Positions 1-8,712 of a stretch of DNA of 64,000 nt are shown piece after piece. The stretch covers positions 1-64,000 of the forward strand of contig NZ_WBWA01000010.1 in assembly GCF_008932295.1 (NCBI RefSeq). The letters run 5' to 3'. Position numbers and translations under genes: made by a program. The stretch comes from Brucella tritici. Its GTDB lineage: Bacteria > Pseudomonadota > Alphaproteobacteria > Rhizobiales > Rhizobiaceae. Each line of letters begins with the position of its first letter. The first letter of the stretch is position 1. The notes below the pieces were generated by a model, which was not told the origin of the DNA, did not search any database, and saw nothing but the letters and a program-made list of their open reading frames with translations.

Positions 1-115
1 GCAGACCACCGTGAATTACGACAGGCCGCAACATCCATGTGGCGCGAAATCGCTTACCTAAAAGCCGCTTAATACCTGCCTTGAATATCCAATCATGTCT
101 CGCAGTTGGTTAAGG

Positions 116-289
116 TTACTGCACCATGGCAAGCTCTGTCAGGAAATAGAGCATTGCGAAAATAAAACCGAAGGCGAAGACAGGCGCGGCCGCATTATCC
201 CGCGCATAGACGGCAATGCCGAGAAATGCGAAAGCAAACAGACCGGAAACGGTCATGTTGATCAGGAGGATAAAGTCGGCTCCATTCAT
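116..289 (-). CDS. Small two-helix membrane protein, or truncated N-terminus of a larger sensor
   Basis: A 57-residue reading frame starts at the ATG at 289-287, behind a GGGGAAGAG-type ribosome binding site, and ends at TAA 118-116. It is almost entirely hydrophobic, with two predicted membrane helices at about residues 7-29 and 35-56 and a short YARDNAAAP loop. From memory this resembles the first membrane segments of some rhizobial sensor or diguanylate cyclase proteins, but no such domain continues after the stop in any frame that I can follow to the window edge. It may be an intact small membrane protein or the remnant of a truncated gene. Only the frame, the RBS and the two helices are seen directly; no function is assigned. 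Confidence 0.45.
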   Translation of the reverse strand: MNGADFILLINMTVSGLFAFAFLGIAVYARDNAAAPVFAFGFIFAMLYFLTELAMVQ

Positions 290-331
290 CGATGCTCTTC
301 CCCGTGCTGGCTGTCAAAGGCTCCCAGACGC

Positions 332-433
332 TAGAGCGCCGTGCGTCCTTACGGACGCACAATGGGGCGCTCTAAACCATTGAACCTACGCATCGTGCTT
401 TCTGAAAATCGATTCCGATTTTCAGGCCGATGC
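332..433. repeat. Intergenic palindromic repeats
   Basis: Two adjacent inverted repeats. At 332-374 the arms TAGAGCGCC + GTGCGTCC pair with GGACGCAC + GGCGCTCTA around a TTAC loop. At 390-433 the core CTGAAAATCG pairs with CGATTTTCAG, flanked by gCATCG and CGATGC. They resemble the RIME-like mosaic elements seen elsewhere in this window and hold no gene. Confidence 0.6.
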
Positions 434-493
434 TGTAGCCACCCCTTTCCTCCTTACAATCAAAGCGTGAAAAAGCTGCTAATATACAGCCAA

Positions 494-523
494 AGAAAAA
501 CCGCCGGGATGAGCCGGCGGTTT
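494..523 (-). terminator. Rho-independent terminator of leuC
   Basis: A ten-base-pair perfect stem (AAACCGCCGG / CCGGCGGTTT, six-base loop) is followed on the minus strand by TTTTTC. It lies about 45 bases after the leuC stop. Confidence 0.85.
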
Positions 524-569
524 GATCTTTCCAGAAGCGCTTTAAAAACACCCCATCTGGTGGGAAACG

Positions 570-1979
570 TCAGTTCCACTCGCGAATGTCGACGAAATGT
601 CCGGCAATGGCAGCAGCGGCAGCCATGGCTGGCGATACGAGATGCGTGCGGCCCTTGAAGCCCTGACGGCCTTCAAAGTTACGGTTCGAGGTCGAAGCGC
701 AACGTTCGCCCGGCTTCAGGCGGTCGTCGTTCATGGCAAGGCACATGGAGCAGCCCGGCTCGCGCCAGTCGAAACCGGCTTCGATGAAGATCTTGTCGAG
801 GCCTTCGGCTTCCGCCTGTTCCTTCACGAGACCCGAGCCCGGCACGATCATCGCGTTGACGCCATCGGCAACCTTCTTGCCAGCGGCCATACGCGCTGCG
901 TCGCGCAGATCTTCGATGCGGCCATTGGTGCAGGAACCGATGAAGACGCGGTCGATCTTGATATCGGTCATCTTGGTGCCCGGCTTCAGACCCATATAGT
1001 CCAGTGCACGCCACTTGGATGCACGCTTGGTATCGTCCTTGATTTCGTCCGGATTCGGAACGATGTCGGTGACGAAAACAACGTCTTCCGGCGAAGAACC
1101 CCAGGAGACGACCGGCGAAATCTTGGCAGCGTCGAGCTCGACGATCTTGTCGAAATGCGCACCTTCATCCGAATGCAGCGTCTTCCAGTAGCCGATAGCC
1201 TGTTCCAGCGCTTCACCCTTCGGCGCGCGCGGCTTGTCCTGCACATAGGCAAAGGTCGTTTCGTCCGGTGCGATCAGGCCAGCGCGTGCGCCGCCTTCAA
1301 TCGACATATTGCAGACGGTCATGCGACCTTCCATCGACAGCGAGCGAATGGCGCTGCCTGCATATTCGATCACGTAGCCGGTGCCGCCTGCGGTACCGAT
1401 TTCACCGATGATGGCGAGTGTTATGTCCTTGGCGGTGACGCCGGGAGCCAGTTCACCATCGACACGCACCAGCATGTTCTTGGCTTTCTTCTGGATCAGC
1501 GTCTGGGTCGCGAGCACATGCTCGACTTCCGACGTACCGATACCATGCGCCAGCGAACCGAATGCGCCATGGGTCGAGGTGTGGCTGTCGCCGCAAACAA
1601 TCGTCATGCCCGGCAGGGTGAAGCCCTGTTCCGGTCCAACGATGTGCACGACGCCCTGACGGCGATCACGCTCGGAATAATATTCGACGTTGAAATCGGC
1701 AGCATTCTTGGCGAGAGCCTCGACCTGAATGCGGCTTTCCTCGTTCTTGATGCCGTTGATGCGGTCTGGCGAGGTCGGCACGTTATGGTCGACGACGGCC
1801 AGCGTCTTTTCAGGATGACGCACCTTGCGGCCAGCCATGCGCAGGCCTTCGAAAGCCTGCGGGCTCGTCACTTCGTGCACAAGATGGCGATCAATATAAA
1901 GGAGGCAGGTACCATCTTCCTGCTGATCCACTACATGGTCGTCCCAGATCTTGTCATAAAGTGTACGCGGCGCGCTCAT
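570..1979 (-). CDS. leuC: 3-isopropylmalate dehydratase large subunit
   Basis: LeuC is the aconitase-type subunit that, with LeuD, isomerises 2-isopropylmalate to 3-isopropylmalate in leucine synthesis in the cytoplasm. The 469-residue product has the family's usual length. The three [4Fe-4S] cluster cysteines are visible: C350 in IGSCTNGR, then C410 and C413 in [11 protein letters not shown]. The conserved [13 protein letters not shown] segment is also present. The ATG at 1979 has an AAGGA ribosome binding site at normal spacing. It stands alone with its own terminator; leuD and leuB are not next to it here. No frameshift or missing residue was noticed. Confidence 0.97.
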   Translation of the reverse strand: MSAPRTLYDKIWDDHVVDQQEDGTCLLYIDRHLVHEVTSPQAFEGLRMAGRKVRHPEKTLAVVDHNVPTSPDRINGIKNEESRIQVEALAKNAADFNVEYYSERDRRQGVVHIVGPEQGFTLPGMTIVCGDSHTSTHGAFGSLAHGIGTSEVEHVLATQTLIQKKAKNMLVRVDGELAPGVTAKDITLAIIGEIGTAGGTGYVIEYAGSAIRSLSMEGRMTVCNMSIEGGARAGLIAPDETTFAYVQDKPRAPKGEALEQAIGYWKTLHSDEGAHFDKIVELDAAKISPVVSWGSSPEDVVFVTDIVPNPDEIKDDTKRASKWRALDYMGLKPGTKMTDIKIDRVFIGSCTNGRIEDLRDAARMAAGKKVADGVNAMIVPGSGLVKEQAEAEGLDKIFIEAGFDWREPGCSMCLAMNDDRLKPGERCASTSNRNFEGRQGFKGRTHLVSPAMAAAAAIAGHFVDIREWN

Positions 1980-2140
1980 TGCGAGAGTTCCTTTGAACGG
2001 TTCTTAATTTGGCCTGTCATATGCACCTGCCGTCGCGTTTCGTCAAGAAACTGAAACCGCAACAGGGTGTCGCAGTAACAATCTTGCGAGATATAGGCAG
2101 AATTATGCAATATGTTACGCAGCCCGTCGCATTTGACAAA

Positions 2141-2170
2141 TAAAAAAGGCGACCGAAGGCCGCCTTTTTC
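2141..2170 (-). terminator. Terminator after rplS
   Basis: AAAAAGGCG pairs with CGCCTTTTT around a short loop, with A/T runs on both sides, between rplS and leuC. The orientation fits rplS, which ends 20 bases upstream on the minus strand. Confidence 0.8.
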
Positions 2171-2189
2171 AAACAGATTGCTGTGAAGC

Positions 2190-2627
2190 TTATTCAGCAG
2201 CAGCCTTGGCGGCTTCGGCCTTGGCAGCGGCAGCCTTGTCGGCTTCGCGCTCGGCCTTGGTACGGTTGTCTTTCTTTTCAGCAATACGGGCAGCCTTACC
2301 GGTAAGGCCACGCAGGTAGTAAAGCTTCGCGCGACGAACCTTGCCGCGGCGAACGAGTTCAACGCCTTCAACGATCGGCGAATAAACCGGGAATACGCGC
2401 TCTACGCCTTCGCCGTACGAAATCTTGCGAACGGTGAAGTTTTCGTTGAGGCCAGCGCCGGAACGGGCAATGCAGACGCCTTCATAGGCCTGCACGCGGG
2501 TACGCGTACCTTCCGTAACGCGAACCTGAACGCGAACCGTGTCGCCCGGCTGGAAATCTGGAAGCTTGCGCTTTTCTTCGATCTTTGCTGCCTGTTCGGC
2601 TTCAAGCTGACGAATGATATCGGTCAT
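2190..2627 (-). CDS. rplS: 50S ribosomal protein L19
   Basis: L19 lies at the interface of the 50S and 30S subunits. The 145-residue protein starts [12 protein letters not shown] and contains the typical core [40 protein letters not shown] and RAKLYYLR. A lysine/alanine-rich tail after about residue 115 extends it beyond the roughly 115 residues of the E. coli protein, as is common in alphaproteobacteria. In most bacteria it closes the rpsP-rimM-trmD-rplS operon; here it is separated from trmD by a DUF4260 gene on the same strand and a permease on the opposite strand, so it needs its own promoter in 2628-2954. Confidence 0.97.
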   Translation of the reverse strand: MTDIIRQLEAEQAAKIEEKRKLPDFQPGDTVRVQVRVTEGTRTRVQAYEGVCIARSGAGLNENFTVRKISYGEGVERVFPVYSPIVEGVELVRRGKVRRAKLYYLRGLTGKAARIAEKKDNRTKAEREADKAAAAKAEAAKAAAE

Positions 2628-2954
2628 CGTCTGACTCCTTCTGAATTCTTCTCAAACAGTCAGAGCGCTCTGCACTTGCCGCCAAGCAATCCTTGGCCCT
2701 GCGGCTATGCCTTTAATTTCAGGCAGGAGCGGTACACCATTTATTGGTTTACGGACGTCTCGGGCTTTGCCCGAACGAGATATTACATGTCGAGTTTCCC
2801 CGAACTGGCAGGCACATACAGCATCAAGGAGGATTTGTCACGCCCTGTCAGAAATTTTCGTAGCCAGCGGCACAGGACTGTGCCAGAGTTATCGTCAACA
2901 ATAAAATCTTAAATCGTAAACAACTTTGAAAGTTGTTACTAAAATGGGGACAGC
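2628..2954. other. Divergent intergenic region, rplS / permease
   Basis: No convincing gene is seen in these 327 bases. The segment must hold the rplS promoter (minus) and the permease promoter (plus). In the rplS leader a small hairpin, TCGGGC AAA GCCCGA on the minus strand, lies near 2758-2775. The operator-like palindrome at 2919-2937 is listed separately. Confidence 0.5.
2919..2937 (+). promoter_or_regulatory. Operator-like palindrome before the NCS1 permease
   Basis: AACAACTT-TGA-AAGTTGTT is a perfect 8+8 inverted repeat with a 3-base centre. It ends 17 bases before the permease ATG, so a protein bound there would cover the start region. The regulator is unknown; transporters of this family are commonly controlled by GntR- or LysR-type proteins. 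Confidence 0.5.
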
Positions 2955-4418
2955 ATGACAATCAAAAATCCATCACCCTCTTTATATAATGAGGATCTGG
3001 CACCAGCCGAAGAACGCAAATGGGGCGCCTTCAGCATTTTCAATGTCTGGACGTCGGATGTTCACAGCCTCTGGGGCTATTATCTTGCCGCAAGCCTGTT
3101 TCTTCTGTGCGGCAGCTTCCTGAACTTTATTATAGCGATCGGCGCAGGATCACTGGTCATCTTCTTCCTGATGAGTCTGGTGGGCAATGCCGGCGTACGA
3201 ACAGGCGTGCCTTTCCCGGTGCTGGCGCGGGCATCGTTCGGGACGTTCGGAGCCAATTTTCCAGCACTTGTCCGTGGTGTGGTCGCCTGTTTCTGGTATG
3301 GCGCACAGACAGCTGCCGCCTCCGGCGCACTCGTCGCGCTGCTTATCCGCAACGAGAGCATGTTGTCGTTTCACCAGAACAGCCATCTTCTCGGCCACTC
3401 CACCCTCGAAGTCATCTGCTATGTTCTGGTTTGGGCAGCGCAGCTCCTCATCATCCAGCGTGGCATGGAAACCGTCCGCCGGTTTCAGGACTGGGCCGGT
3501 CCGGCAGTCTGGATCATGATGCTTTTCCTGGCGGTTTATCTGGTCATCAAGGCCGGTACATTCTCCTTCGGCAGCGAAATCCCGCGCGATGTTCTCCTTG
3601 AGAAAACGCGTGATGCAGGCGTTATGGGAGAGCCTGGCTCTTTTGCGGCCCTTGCTGCGGTTGCAGCCACCTGGATTACCTATTTTGCAGCGCTCTACCT
3701 GAACTTCTGCGACTTCTCGCGCTATGCCAAGGATGAAGCTGCCCTGCGGCGCGGCAATCTGTGGGGCCTGCCCGTCAATCTTCTGGCCTTCTGCCTTGTC
3801 GCCGGCGTCACAACCACTGCGGCCTTCACCGTCTATGGCGAAGTTCTGCTTCATCCGGACCAGATTTCGGCAAAGTTCGATAGTTGGTTCCTTGCACTCC
3901 TTGCCGCACTGACTTTCACCGTCGCAACGCTCGGCATCAACGTGGTTGCAAACTTCGTTTCTGCGGCCTTCGACTTCTCCAACACATTCCCGCAGAAAGT
4001 TTCGTTCAAGCGGGGCGGCGTTATTGCAGCGCTGATCGCATTGGTCCTCTATCCGTTCGCGCCGTGGGAAACCGGTGCAGCCCATTTCGTCAACTTCCTC
4101 GGCTCCACCATGGGCCCGATCTTTGGAATCATGATGGTCGATTATTATCTGCTGCGTCGCGGACAGTTGAACGTGGCTGATCTTTATCAGGAGAACGGTG
4201 AATTCCGGTTCCAGAACGGTTGGCACGTCAAGGCTTTCATCGCTTTTGCTATCGGTGCCCTGTTCTCATCCGTCCTGCCGATGGCCACCAATATCCTGCC
4301 GGCATGGTGGGCAACCTATGGCTGGTTCTTCGGCGTAGGTATCGGCGGCGGCGTCTATTTTGTACTGCGCAGATCGCAGACAGAACTTCGCAAGCCCGCA
4401 CATCAGCATTCTGCCTGA
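2955..4418 (+). CDS. NCS1-family nucleobase/allantoin/hydantoin-type permease
   Basis: The 487-residue integral membrane protein has about twelve hydrophobic segments. The N-terminus (NEDLAPAEERKWGAFSIFNVWTSD, of which the WGAFSIFNVW part is typical) and the motifs TGVPFPVLARASFG and MVDYYLLRRG belong to the nucleobase:cation symporter-1 family. These transporters use sodium or proton gradients to import cytosine, purines, thiamine, allantoin or hydantoins; the substrate cannot be read from the sequence. A GGGGA ribosome binding site lies four bases before ATG 2955 and a strong terminator follows. It is transcribed against its neighbours and sits between trmD and rplS, two genes that are normally joined. 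Confidence 0.88.
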   Translation: MTIKNPSPSLYNEDLAPAEERKWGAFSIFNVWTSDVHSLWGYYLAASLFLLCGSFLNFIIAIGAGSLVIFFLMSLVGNAGVRTGVPFPVLARASFGTFGANFPALVRGVVACFWYGAQTAAASGALVALLIRNESMLSFHQNSHLLGHSTLEVICYVLVWAAQLLIIQRGMETVRRFQDWAGPAVWIMMLFLAVYLVIKAGTFSFGSEIPRDVLLEKTRDAGVMGEPGSFAALAAVAATWITYFAALYLNFCDFSRYAKDEAALRRGNLWGLPVNLLAFCLVAGVTTTAAFTVYGEVLLHPDQISAKFDSWFLALLAALTFTVATLGINVVANFVSAAFDFSNTFPQKVSFKRGGVIAALIALVLYPFAPWETGAAHFVNFLGSTMGPIFGIMMVDYYLLRRGQLNVADLYQENGEFRFQNGWHVKAFIAFAIGALFSSVLPMATNILPAWWATYGWFFGVGIGGGVYFVLRRSQTELRKPAHQHSA

Positions 4419-4430
4419 TTATACGAAACG

Positions 4431-4459
4431 AAAATGCCCGGCATAAGCCGGGCATTTTT
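4431..4459 (+). terminator. Terminator after the NCS1 permease
   Basis: AAAATGCCCGGC-ATAA-GCCGGGCATTTTT is a long GC stem with a T run immediately after it, 13 bases beyond the stop codon. Confidence 0.9.
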
Positions 4460-4484
4460 CATTTATACCAAGGCGTTGAGAAAC

Positions 4485-4586
4485 TAGAGCATGCCTCCCG
4501 AAAGGGGGAACCCGTTTCGGGAGACATGCGTAAAAACAAACAGATAGAGCATTTGCAATGATTCAATCAAAACAGCAAAAGCTCTA
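4485..4586. repeat. RIME-like intergenic mosaic repeat
   Basis: The segment begins CTAGAGCATG and ends AAAGCTCTA. It contains the inverted core CTCCCGAAAggggg...CGTTTCGGGAG followed by ACATGCGTAAAAACAAA. The same ACATGCGTAAA...ACAAA tail occurs at 32702 and a related core at 45694. It runs directly into the repeat at 4587. Confidence 0.65.
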
Positions 4587-4670
4587 ACGCATCACGCCTT
4601 GAAAAAAGTTCGATCGCCACTCGGGCTTAGCCAAAGTCCAACGAGTTTTACTCGATGGACTTTGGTATTA
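4587..4670 (-). repeat. Bru-RS-like palindromic repeat, copy A
   Basis: The copy starts ACGCATCACGCC on the plus strand and ends in a hairpin whose outer arms are CCAAAGTCCA and TGGACTTTGG. On the minus strand its first bases are TAATACCAAAG, and this TAA is the stop codon of the DUF4260 gene. Copies B (27286) and C (41372) share the layout. Confidence 0.75.
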
Positions 4671-5018
4671 CCGGCCAATCCGGCCAAGATGCGTATCCTG
4701 AAAACCTGATCCATATTTGAGACCGAAACCCAAAGCGCGGTCCACACCAATGTGCACCGCCCAGATCAGTGCCATTGCAATACCGACCTGCCAGTTCATC
4801 GCCCAGCCCAGCACTGCGAGAAGCACAACGCCGATCCAGCTATGGGCAATATTATAGACGACCGCACCGGTGCGCGGCCCCTTCATATAACCGAAGAACG
4901 AAAGATCAGGCGCCAGAATGAGTATTGCGAAAAGCCACCAGCTGGCACCGCTGACCCAATAGGCACCCAATGCCAGCAGGGCAAGAGACAGACTTTCGAG
5001 CCGCTGGATCAGATTCAT
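4668..5018 (-). CDS. DUF4260-family membrane protein
   Basis: A 116-residue protein with three or four membrane segments (about residues 12-45 and 60-95) and the motifs [23 protein letters not shown] and [14 protein letters not shown], which I recognise as the DUF4260 family. The family is widespread in bacteria and its function is unknown to me. Its ATG overlaps the trmD stop by four bases (ATGA), so it is probably translated from the trmD message. Its stop codon is contributed by the palindromic repeat that follows it. Confidence 0.8.
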   Translation of the reverse strand: MNLIQRLESLSLALLALGAYWVSGASWWLFAILILAPDLSFFGYMKGPRTGAVVYNIAHSWIGVVLLAVLGWAMNWQVGIAMALIWAVHIGVDRALGFGLKYGSGFQDTHLGRIGR

Positions 5019-5746
5019 TTGCGTTTACCCTCGCAATAGGCTTCCCAAAGATCGGAACGCCTTTCCCTCGTGATACGCTCGGCCTGCTCATGCCGCCACT
5101 TATCGATGGCACCATGATTACCGGAGGTCAGGATTTCGGGAATAGGCCGATCTTCCCAAACCTGCGGACGGGTATAATGCGGATGTTCGAGCAGCCCAGT
5201 CTCAAAACTTTCCGTCTCGCCGGATTCGCGATTCCCCATTACGCCTGGCAAAAGCCGCACGATTGCATCGAGCAGTACGATTGCAGCCGTTTCACCGCCT
5301 GACAGGATGTAATCGCCGATCGATACTTCTTCGAGATTGCGCGCCTCGATGACACGTTCGTCCACGCCTTCGAAACGACCGCAGAGAATGATCGCGCCCG
5401 GTCCGTCGGCCAGTTCGCGCACGCGCTTCTGCGTCAGCGGCTTTCCGCGCGGGCTCATCAGCAGCATCGGGCGATGGCCGTCGGCAACCGAATCCAGTGC
5501 GCGGGCGATAACGTCCGGCTTCATCACCATGCCAGCGCCGCCGCCAGAAGGCGTATCGTCCACCATACGGTGCCGGCCTTCCGCAAAGTCGCGAATCTGC
5601 ACCGCATCGAGCTGCCATTTGGCTTCACCAAGCGCCTTGCCTGCAAGCGAAGTGCCAAGAGGGCCGGGAAACATTTCAGGATAAAGCGTCAGCACCGATG
5701 CATGAAAGAAGTTGGCCTCATCATCGGGCTTCGAAACTTCGGTCAT
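5015..5746 (-). CDS. trmD: tRNA (guanine-N1-)-methyltransferase
   Basis: TrmD methylates G37 next to the anticodon, using S-adenosylmethionine, and prevents +1 frameshifting. The 243-residue protein has the SPOUT knot signature: [27 protein letters not shown] and [13 protein letters not shown], followed by RLLPGVMGN and the C-terminal [11 protein letters not shown] and [10 protein letters not shown]-type segment. It overlaps rimM by four bases upstream and the DUF4260 gene downstream, forming a three-gene translationally coupled unit. Confidence 0.97.
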   Translation of the reverse strand: MTEVSKPDDEANFFHASVLTLYPEMFPGPLGTSLAGKALGEAKWQLDAVQIRDFAEGRHRMVDDTPSGGGAGMVMKPDVIARALDSVADGHRPMLLMSPRGKPLTQKRVRELADGPGAIILCGRFEGVDERVIEARNLEEVSIGDYILSGGETAAIVLLDAIVRLLPGVMGNRESGETESFETGLLEHPHYTRPQVWEDRPIPEILTSGNHGAIDKWRHEQAERITRERRSDLWEAYCEGKRK

Positions 5747-6312
5747 GACTTCTTCGGCTTTTTCTTTTCGTTCTGCGAACGTTGATCCTCATCGTCGGCG
5801 ATCAATCCGGCGGCATAGGGCTCGACCAACAAAGTGCCCTTGTCCAGATCGATTTCCGGTACGGCTGCTTCCGTAAACGGAATAAGCATCGGACGCTTGC
5901 CCTTTTCGCTGAGCTCGATGAGGTCACCGCCGCCGAAATCGAACAGGGCGCTCACCACGCCATAGGTCTTGCCTTCGGCATCCACCGCCAGCAAGCCGAT
6001 CAGATCGGTCTGAAAGAACTCGTCTTCATCCAGTTCATCGTCTGGCAATTGCGAACGATCAATGAAAAGTTCGACACCGTTCAGCGCCTCGGCGGCATTG
6101 CGGTCATTAATGCCCTTGAAACGCACGACCACAACAGTCTTCGCAGGGCGGACTTCCAGAACCTCGTAGCTCTTGCCCTGTTCGTCATAGAGCAGGCCAT
6201 ATTCTGTGATCGCCAGCGGATCTCCGGTAAAAGTCTTCACGCGCACTTCGCCGCGCGTGCCATGGGCGGCACCGATGACGGCGAGCTGGATCGGGTTTTC
6301 TGGACGCGGCAT
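5743..6312 (-). CDS. rimM: 16S rRNA processing protein RimM
   Basis: RimM is an assembly factor for the 30S head that binds ribosomal protein S19. The 189-residue protein begins [28 protein letters not shown]; the AHGxRGEVR-type motif and the later [11 protein letters not shown] and [15 protein letters not shown] segments are typical. I start it at the ATG at 6312, preceded by AAGG at six bases, rather than at an upstream TTG at 6318. It ends in a lysine-rich KKKPKKS tail and overlaps trmD by four bases. rpsP, often its upstream partner, is absent. Confidence 0.94.
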   Translation of the reverse strand: MPRPENPIQLAVIGAAHGTRGEVRVKTFTGDPLAITEYGLLYDEQGKSYEVLEVRPAKTVVVVRFKGINDRNAAEALNGVELFIDRSQLPDDELDEDEFFQTDLIGLLAVDAEGKTYGVVSALFDFGGGDLIELSEKGKRPMLIPFTEAAVPEIDLDKGTLLVEPYAAGLIADDEDQRSQNEKKKPKKS

Positions 6313-6484
6313 TGCCAACCTTGTTTCTGCTGCTTGGATAGGACTATTTTTCGTTCCATAGCCCTTTCGTCAGCTCAATTCACCTCAATTCGTAAGAATA
6401 GTGCTTTTCGCCTCGCGGACAACCAGCCGGTAACCTATCGCTGGCAGACTGCCCTTCCATCCAGAGTGAACAATCGGCTTGATT

Positions 6485-7432
6485 ATGACGACGAACAGCG
6501 AATTTCTGATCCCTGCCCGCGCCGACCTTGCAGCGGCACGTGAAGAATGGCTGAAGACGCTGAGAGATGCGCGCCGCCTGTCGGAAAATACGCTTGAAGC
6601 CTATGAGCGCGACACGCGCCAGTTTCTCAATTTTCTGACCGGGCATCTGGGAGAGCCGCCATCATTGAAAGATGTCGGCAATCTGCGGATTGCCGATCTG
6701 CGCTCCTTTCTGGCCAGCCGCCGCAATGAAGGTGTCGGAGCACGCACACTGGGGCGCGGACTTGCCGGTGTGCGCTCGCTTCTGCGCCATCTGGAAAAAC
6801 GCGGTCTTGCCAATGCGGCAGGCGCAAGCGCCATGCGCGCGCCGCGCCAGCCGAAATCATTGCCCAAACCGCTAACCGCCGAAGATGCCCGGCGCGTGGT
6901 TGCTGCCGATGGTCAAATGGCAGAGGAACCATGGATCGCGGCACGCAATGCCGCGGTCCTGACCTTGCTCTATGGTTGCGGCCTGCGCATATCGGAAGCG
7001 CTCGACCTGATGGGCAATGCACTATCCGACGGCACGGCCCTTTCCATCACCATCACGGGCAAGGGCAACAAAGCGCGCCTTGTGCCGTTGCTACCCATCG
7101 TGCATAGCGTCGTTGCGCAATATCGGGCACTTTGTCCGTTCGATCTTTCCGCCGACAAGCCGCTTTTTCGTGGTGCCAAGGGCGGTGTGCTGCATGCTGC
7201 GATCATCCAGCGCGAAATGCAGAAACTGCGTGCTGGTCTCGGCCTGCCCGACAGCGCGACGCCGCATGCGCTGCGTCATTCCTTCGCTACCCACCTTCTG
7301 GGACGAGGCGGTGATCTCAGGACGATCCAGGAACTGCTTGGCCATGCAAGCCTCTCGACCACACAGGTCTATACCGGCGTGGATACCGAGCGGTTGCTGG
7401 AAGTCTATGACAAGGCACATCCCCGGGCTTAA
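6485..7432 (+). CDS. xerC: Tyrosine recombinase XerC
   Basis: XerC acts with XerD at dif to resolve chromosome dimers. The 315-residue protein has the N-terminal SAM-like core-binding domain (LSENTLEAYERDTRQFLNF) and the C-terminal catalytic domain with all expected residues in context: Arg in CGLRISEAL, Lys in GKGNKARLVPL, His and Arg in HALRHSFATH, His in LLGHASLS and Tyr in TTQVYTG. The ATG at 6485 is chosen over a TTG two codons earlier. Its partner XerD is at 43651 in this window. It is transcribed divergently from rimM. Confidence 0.93.
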   Translation: MTTNSEFLIPARADLAAAREEWLKTLRDARRLSENTLEAYERDTRQFLNFLTGHLGEPPSLKDVGNLRIADLRSFLASRRNEGVGARTLGRGLAGVRSLLRHLEKRGLANAAGASAMRAPRQPKSLPKPLTAEDARRVVAADGQMAEEPWIAARNAAVLTLLYGCGLRISEALDLMGNALSDGTALSITITGKGNKARLVPLLPIVHSVVAQYRALCPFDLSADKPLFRGAKGGVLHAAIIQREMQKLRAGLGLPDSATPHALRHSFATHLLGRGGDLRTIQELLGHASLSTTQVYTGVDTERLLEVYDKAHPRA

Positions 7433-7483
7433 CCGGCTTGAAAAGTCGCTGGCATCGGCAAAAACCGCCCCTATATTACCCTC

Positions 7484-8491
7484 ATGAAAAAGCTGCTTCT
7501 CGTTCTTCTCTATGCCTGTCTGGCAGGCACCGCCTCCGTCCGCGCCGACGATGCGCCTGCTGTTTGCGCCGTGCACGGCGTCAATCTCATTGACGGGCTG
7601 GAAACCCGAGACCCGGCAAGCTGGAAGGAATTGCAGCGCGAAGCTGACGCTGTGCCCAATCGCAGGGGGCTTCTCTGGAAGATCGACAAAGACGGCGTCG
7701 CCCCCTCTTATCTCTTCGGCACGATCCATCTTTCCGATCCGCGCGTCCTGACATTGCCGAAAGCTGCCGACGAGGCCTATCGGTCGGCAAGCACCGTCGT
7801 CATCGAAACAACGGATATTCTGGACCCGAAGGCTTTCCTGCGTCTCAAGCTTGAACAGCCCGACCTGCTGCTCTTCACTGACGGCAGCACCCTGAAATCG
7901 CATATTCCACCCGAGCGACGCGCGGAGATCGAACAGAAGCTTGCGGAACGCGGTATCGTTCTCGACGCAGTTGCGAAAATGAAGCCATGGGTGCTGACCA
8001 GCCTGCTCGCACTTCCAAAATGCGAGAGGGAGCGCAAAAGCGAAGGCGAGAAATCGCTTGATGAACGACTGGCTCTCGATGCGCAGGCCGAGGGCCGCAA
8101 TGTCCTGGGGCTGGAAAGCGCTACAGAGCAACTGGTGGCGATGAACCGGATGCCACTTGACTTTCATCTCCGCAATCTCGTGGCTACCGTCGACTATGGC
8201 GACAAGGTCGAGGATGCCATGGAGACCACGACTGCGCTCTACCTCAAGGGCGAGATTGGCCTAATCATGCCGTCGCTCCGGAAAATCGTTCCAGACAGCC
8301 TTTCCGAAGAGGACTACGAGCTATTTCTGAAATATCTCATTTCCGACCGCAATCAGGTCATGGCGGATCGTGCCGTTCCAATCATCGACAAGGGAAATAC
8401 CTTTATTGCTGTTGGTGCACTGCATCTGCCGGGCAAGGACGGTATAATCGAATTGCTACGTGCAAAAGGCTATCGGGTGACCCCGCTATAA
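7484..8491 (+). CDS. TraB/GumN-family protein
   Basis: A 335-residue protein with an N-terminal signal peptide (MKKLLLVLLYACLAGTASVRA, cleavage near residue 21), so it is probably exported. The family markers are SYLFGTIHLSD near residue 75 and VGALHLPGKDGIIELL near the C-terminus, which frame the fold related to Tiki/PrgY metalloproteases. Bacterial members are usually annotated as TraB/GumN or polysaccharide biosynthesis proteins without an established reaction. It lies 51 bases after xerC and could share its transcript. Confidence 0.85.
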   Translation: MKKLLLVLLYACLAGTASVRADDAPAVCAVHGVNLIDGLETRDPASWKELQREADAVPNRRGLLWKIDKDGVAPSYLFGTIHLSDPRVLTLPKAADEAYRSASTVVIETTDILDPKAFLRLKLEQPDLLLFTDGSTLKSHIPPERRAEIEQKLAERGIVLDAVAKMKPWVLTSLLALPKCERERKSEGEKSLDERLALDAQAEGRNVLGLESATEQLVAMNRMPLDFHLRNLVATVDYGDKVEDAMETTTALYLKGEIGLIMPSLRKIVPDSLSEEDYELFLKYLISDRNQVMADRAVPIIDKGNTFIAVGALHLPGKDGIIELLRAKGYRVTPL

Positions 8492-8511
8492 AAGTATATG
8501 CCTGAATATTT

Positions 8512-8712
8512 CTAACCGGCTTTCAGATCGGTGATACTGTTTTCAATAGCGGTAATATTGAGTTCGAGTTCGGCAATCTGTCTCAGTATGGATTTTCCCG
8601 GCAGCGCTTCTTCCCCGGCCGCTTCATCCAGAAGCTTGAACTGTTCATCGCGCAAAAGCGATGAGAGCTTTTCGAAGCGCTCGATGGTTTTCAGGTTTTC
8701 TTTCGACGGCAT
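8512..8712 (-). CDS. Small coiled-coil hypothetical protein
   Basis: A 66-residue protein from ATG 8712, with GAGGAA seven bases upstream. A longer frame to 8823 has no RBS support. It is rich in Leu, Glu, Lys and Asp with heptad-like spacing, so a helical hairpin or coiled coil is likely. No cysteines, signal or membrane segment are present. I do not recognise the family. It converges on the TraB/GumN gene, and an inverted repeat lies upstream at 8764-8790. Confidence 0.6.
   Translation of the reverse strand: MPSKENLKTIERFEKLSSLLRDEQFKLLDEAAGEEALPGKSILRQIAELELNITAIENSITDLKAG

Noticed and set aside
597-2054. A 485-residue plus-strand open frame opposite leuC
   Set aside because: It is the antisense shadow of a clear leuC gene; long antisense frames are expected in GC-rich DNA and it shows no domain.
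2676-2912. A 78-residue plus-strand frame between rplS and the permease
   Set aside because: It has no RBS, its composition is not protein-like, and it covers the region needed for the rplS promoter.
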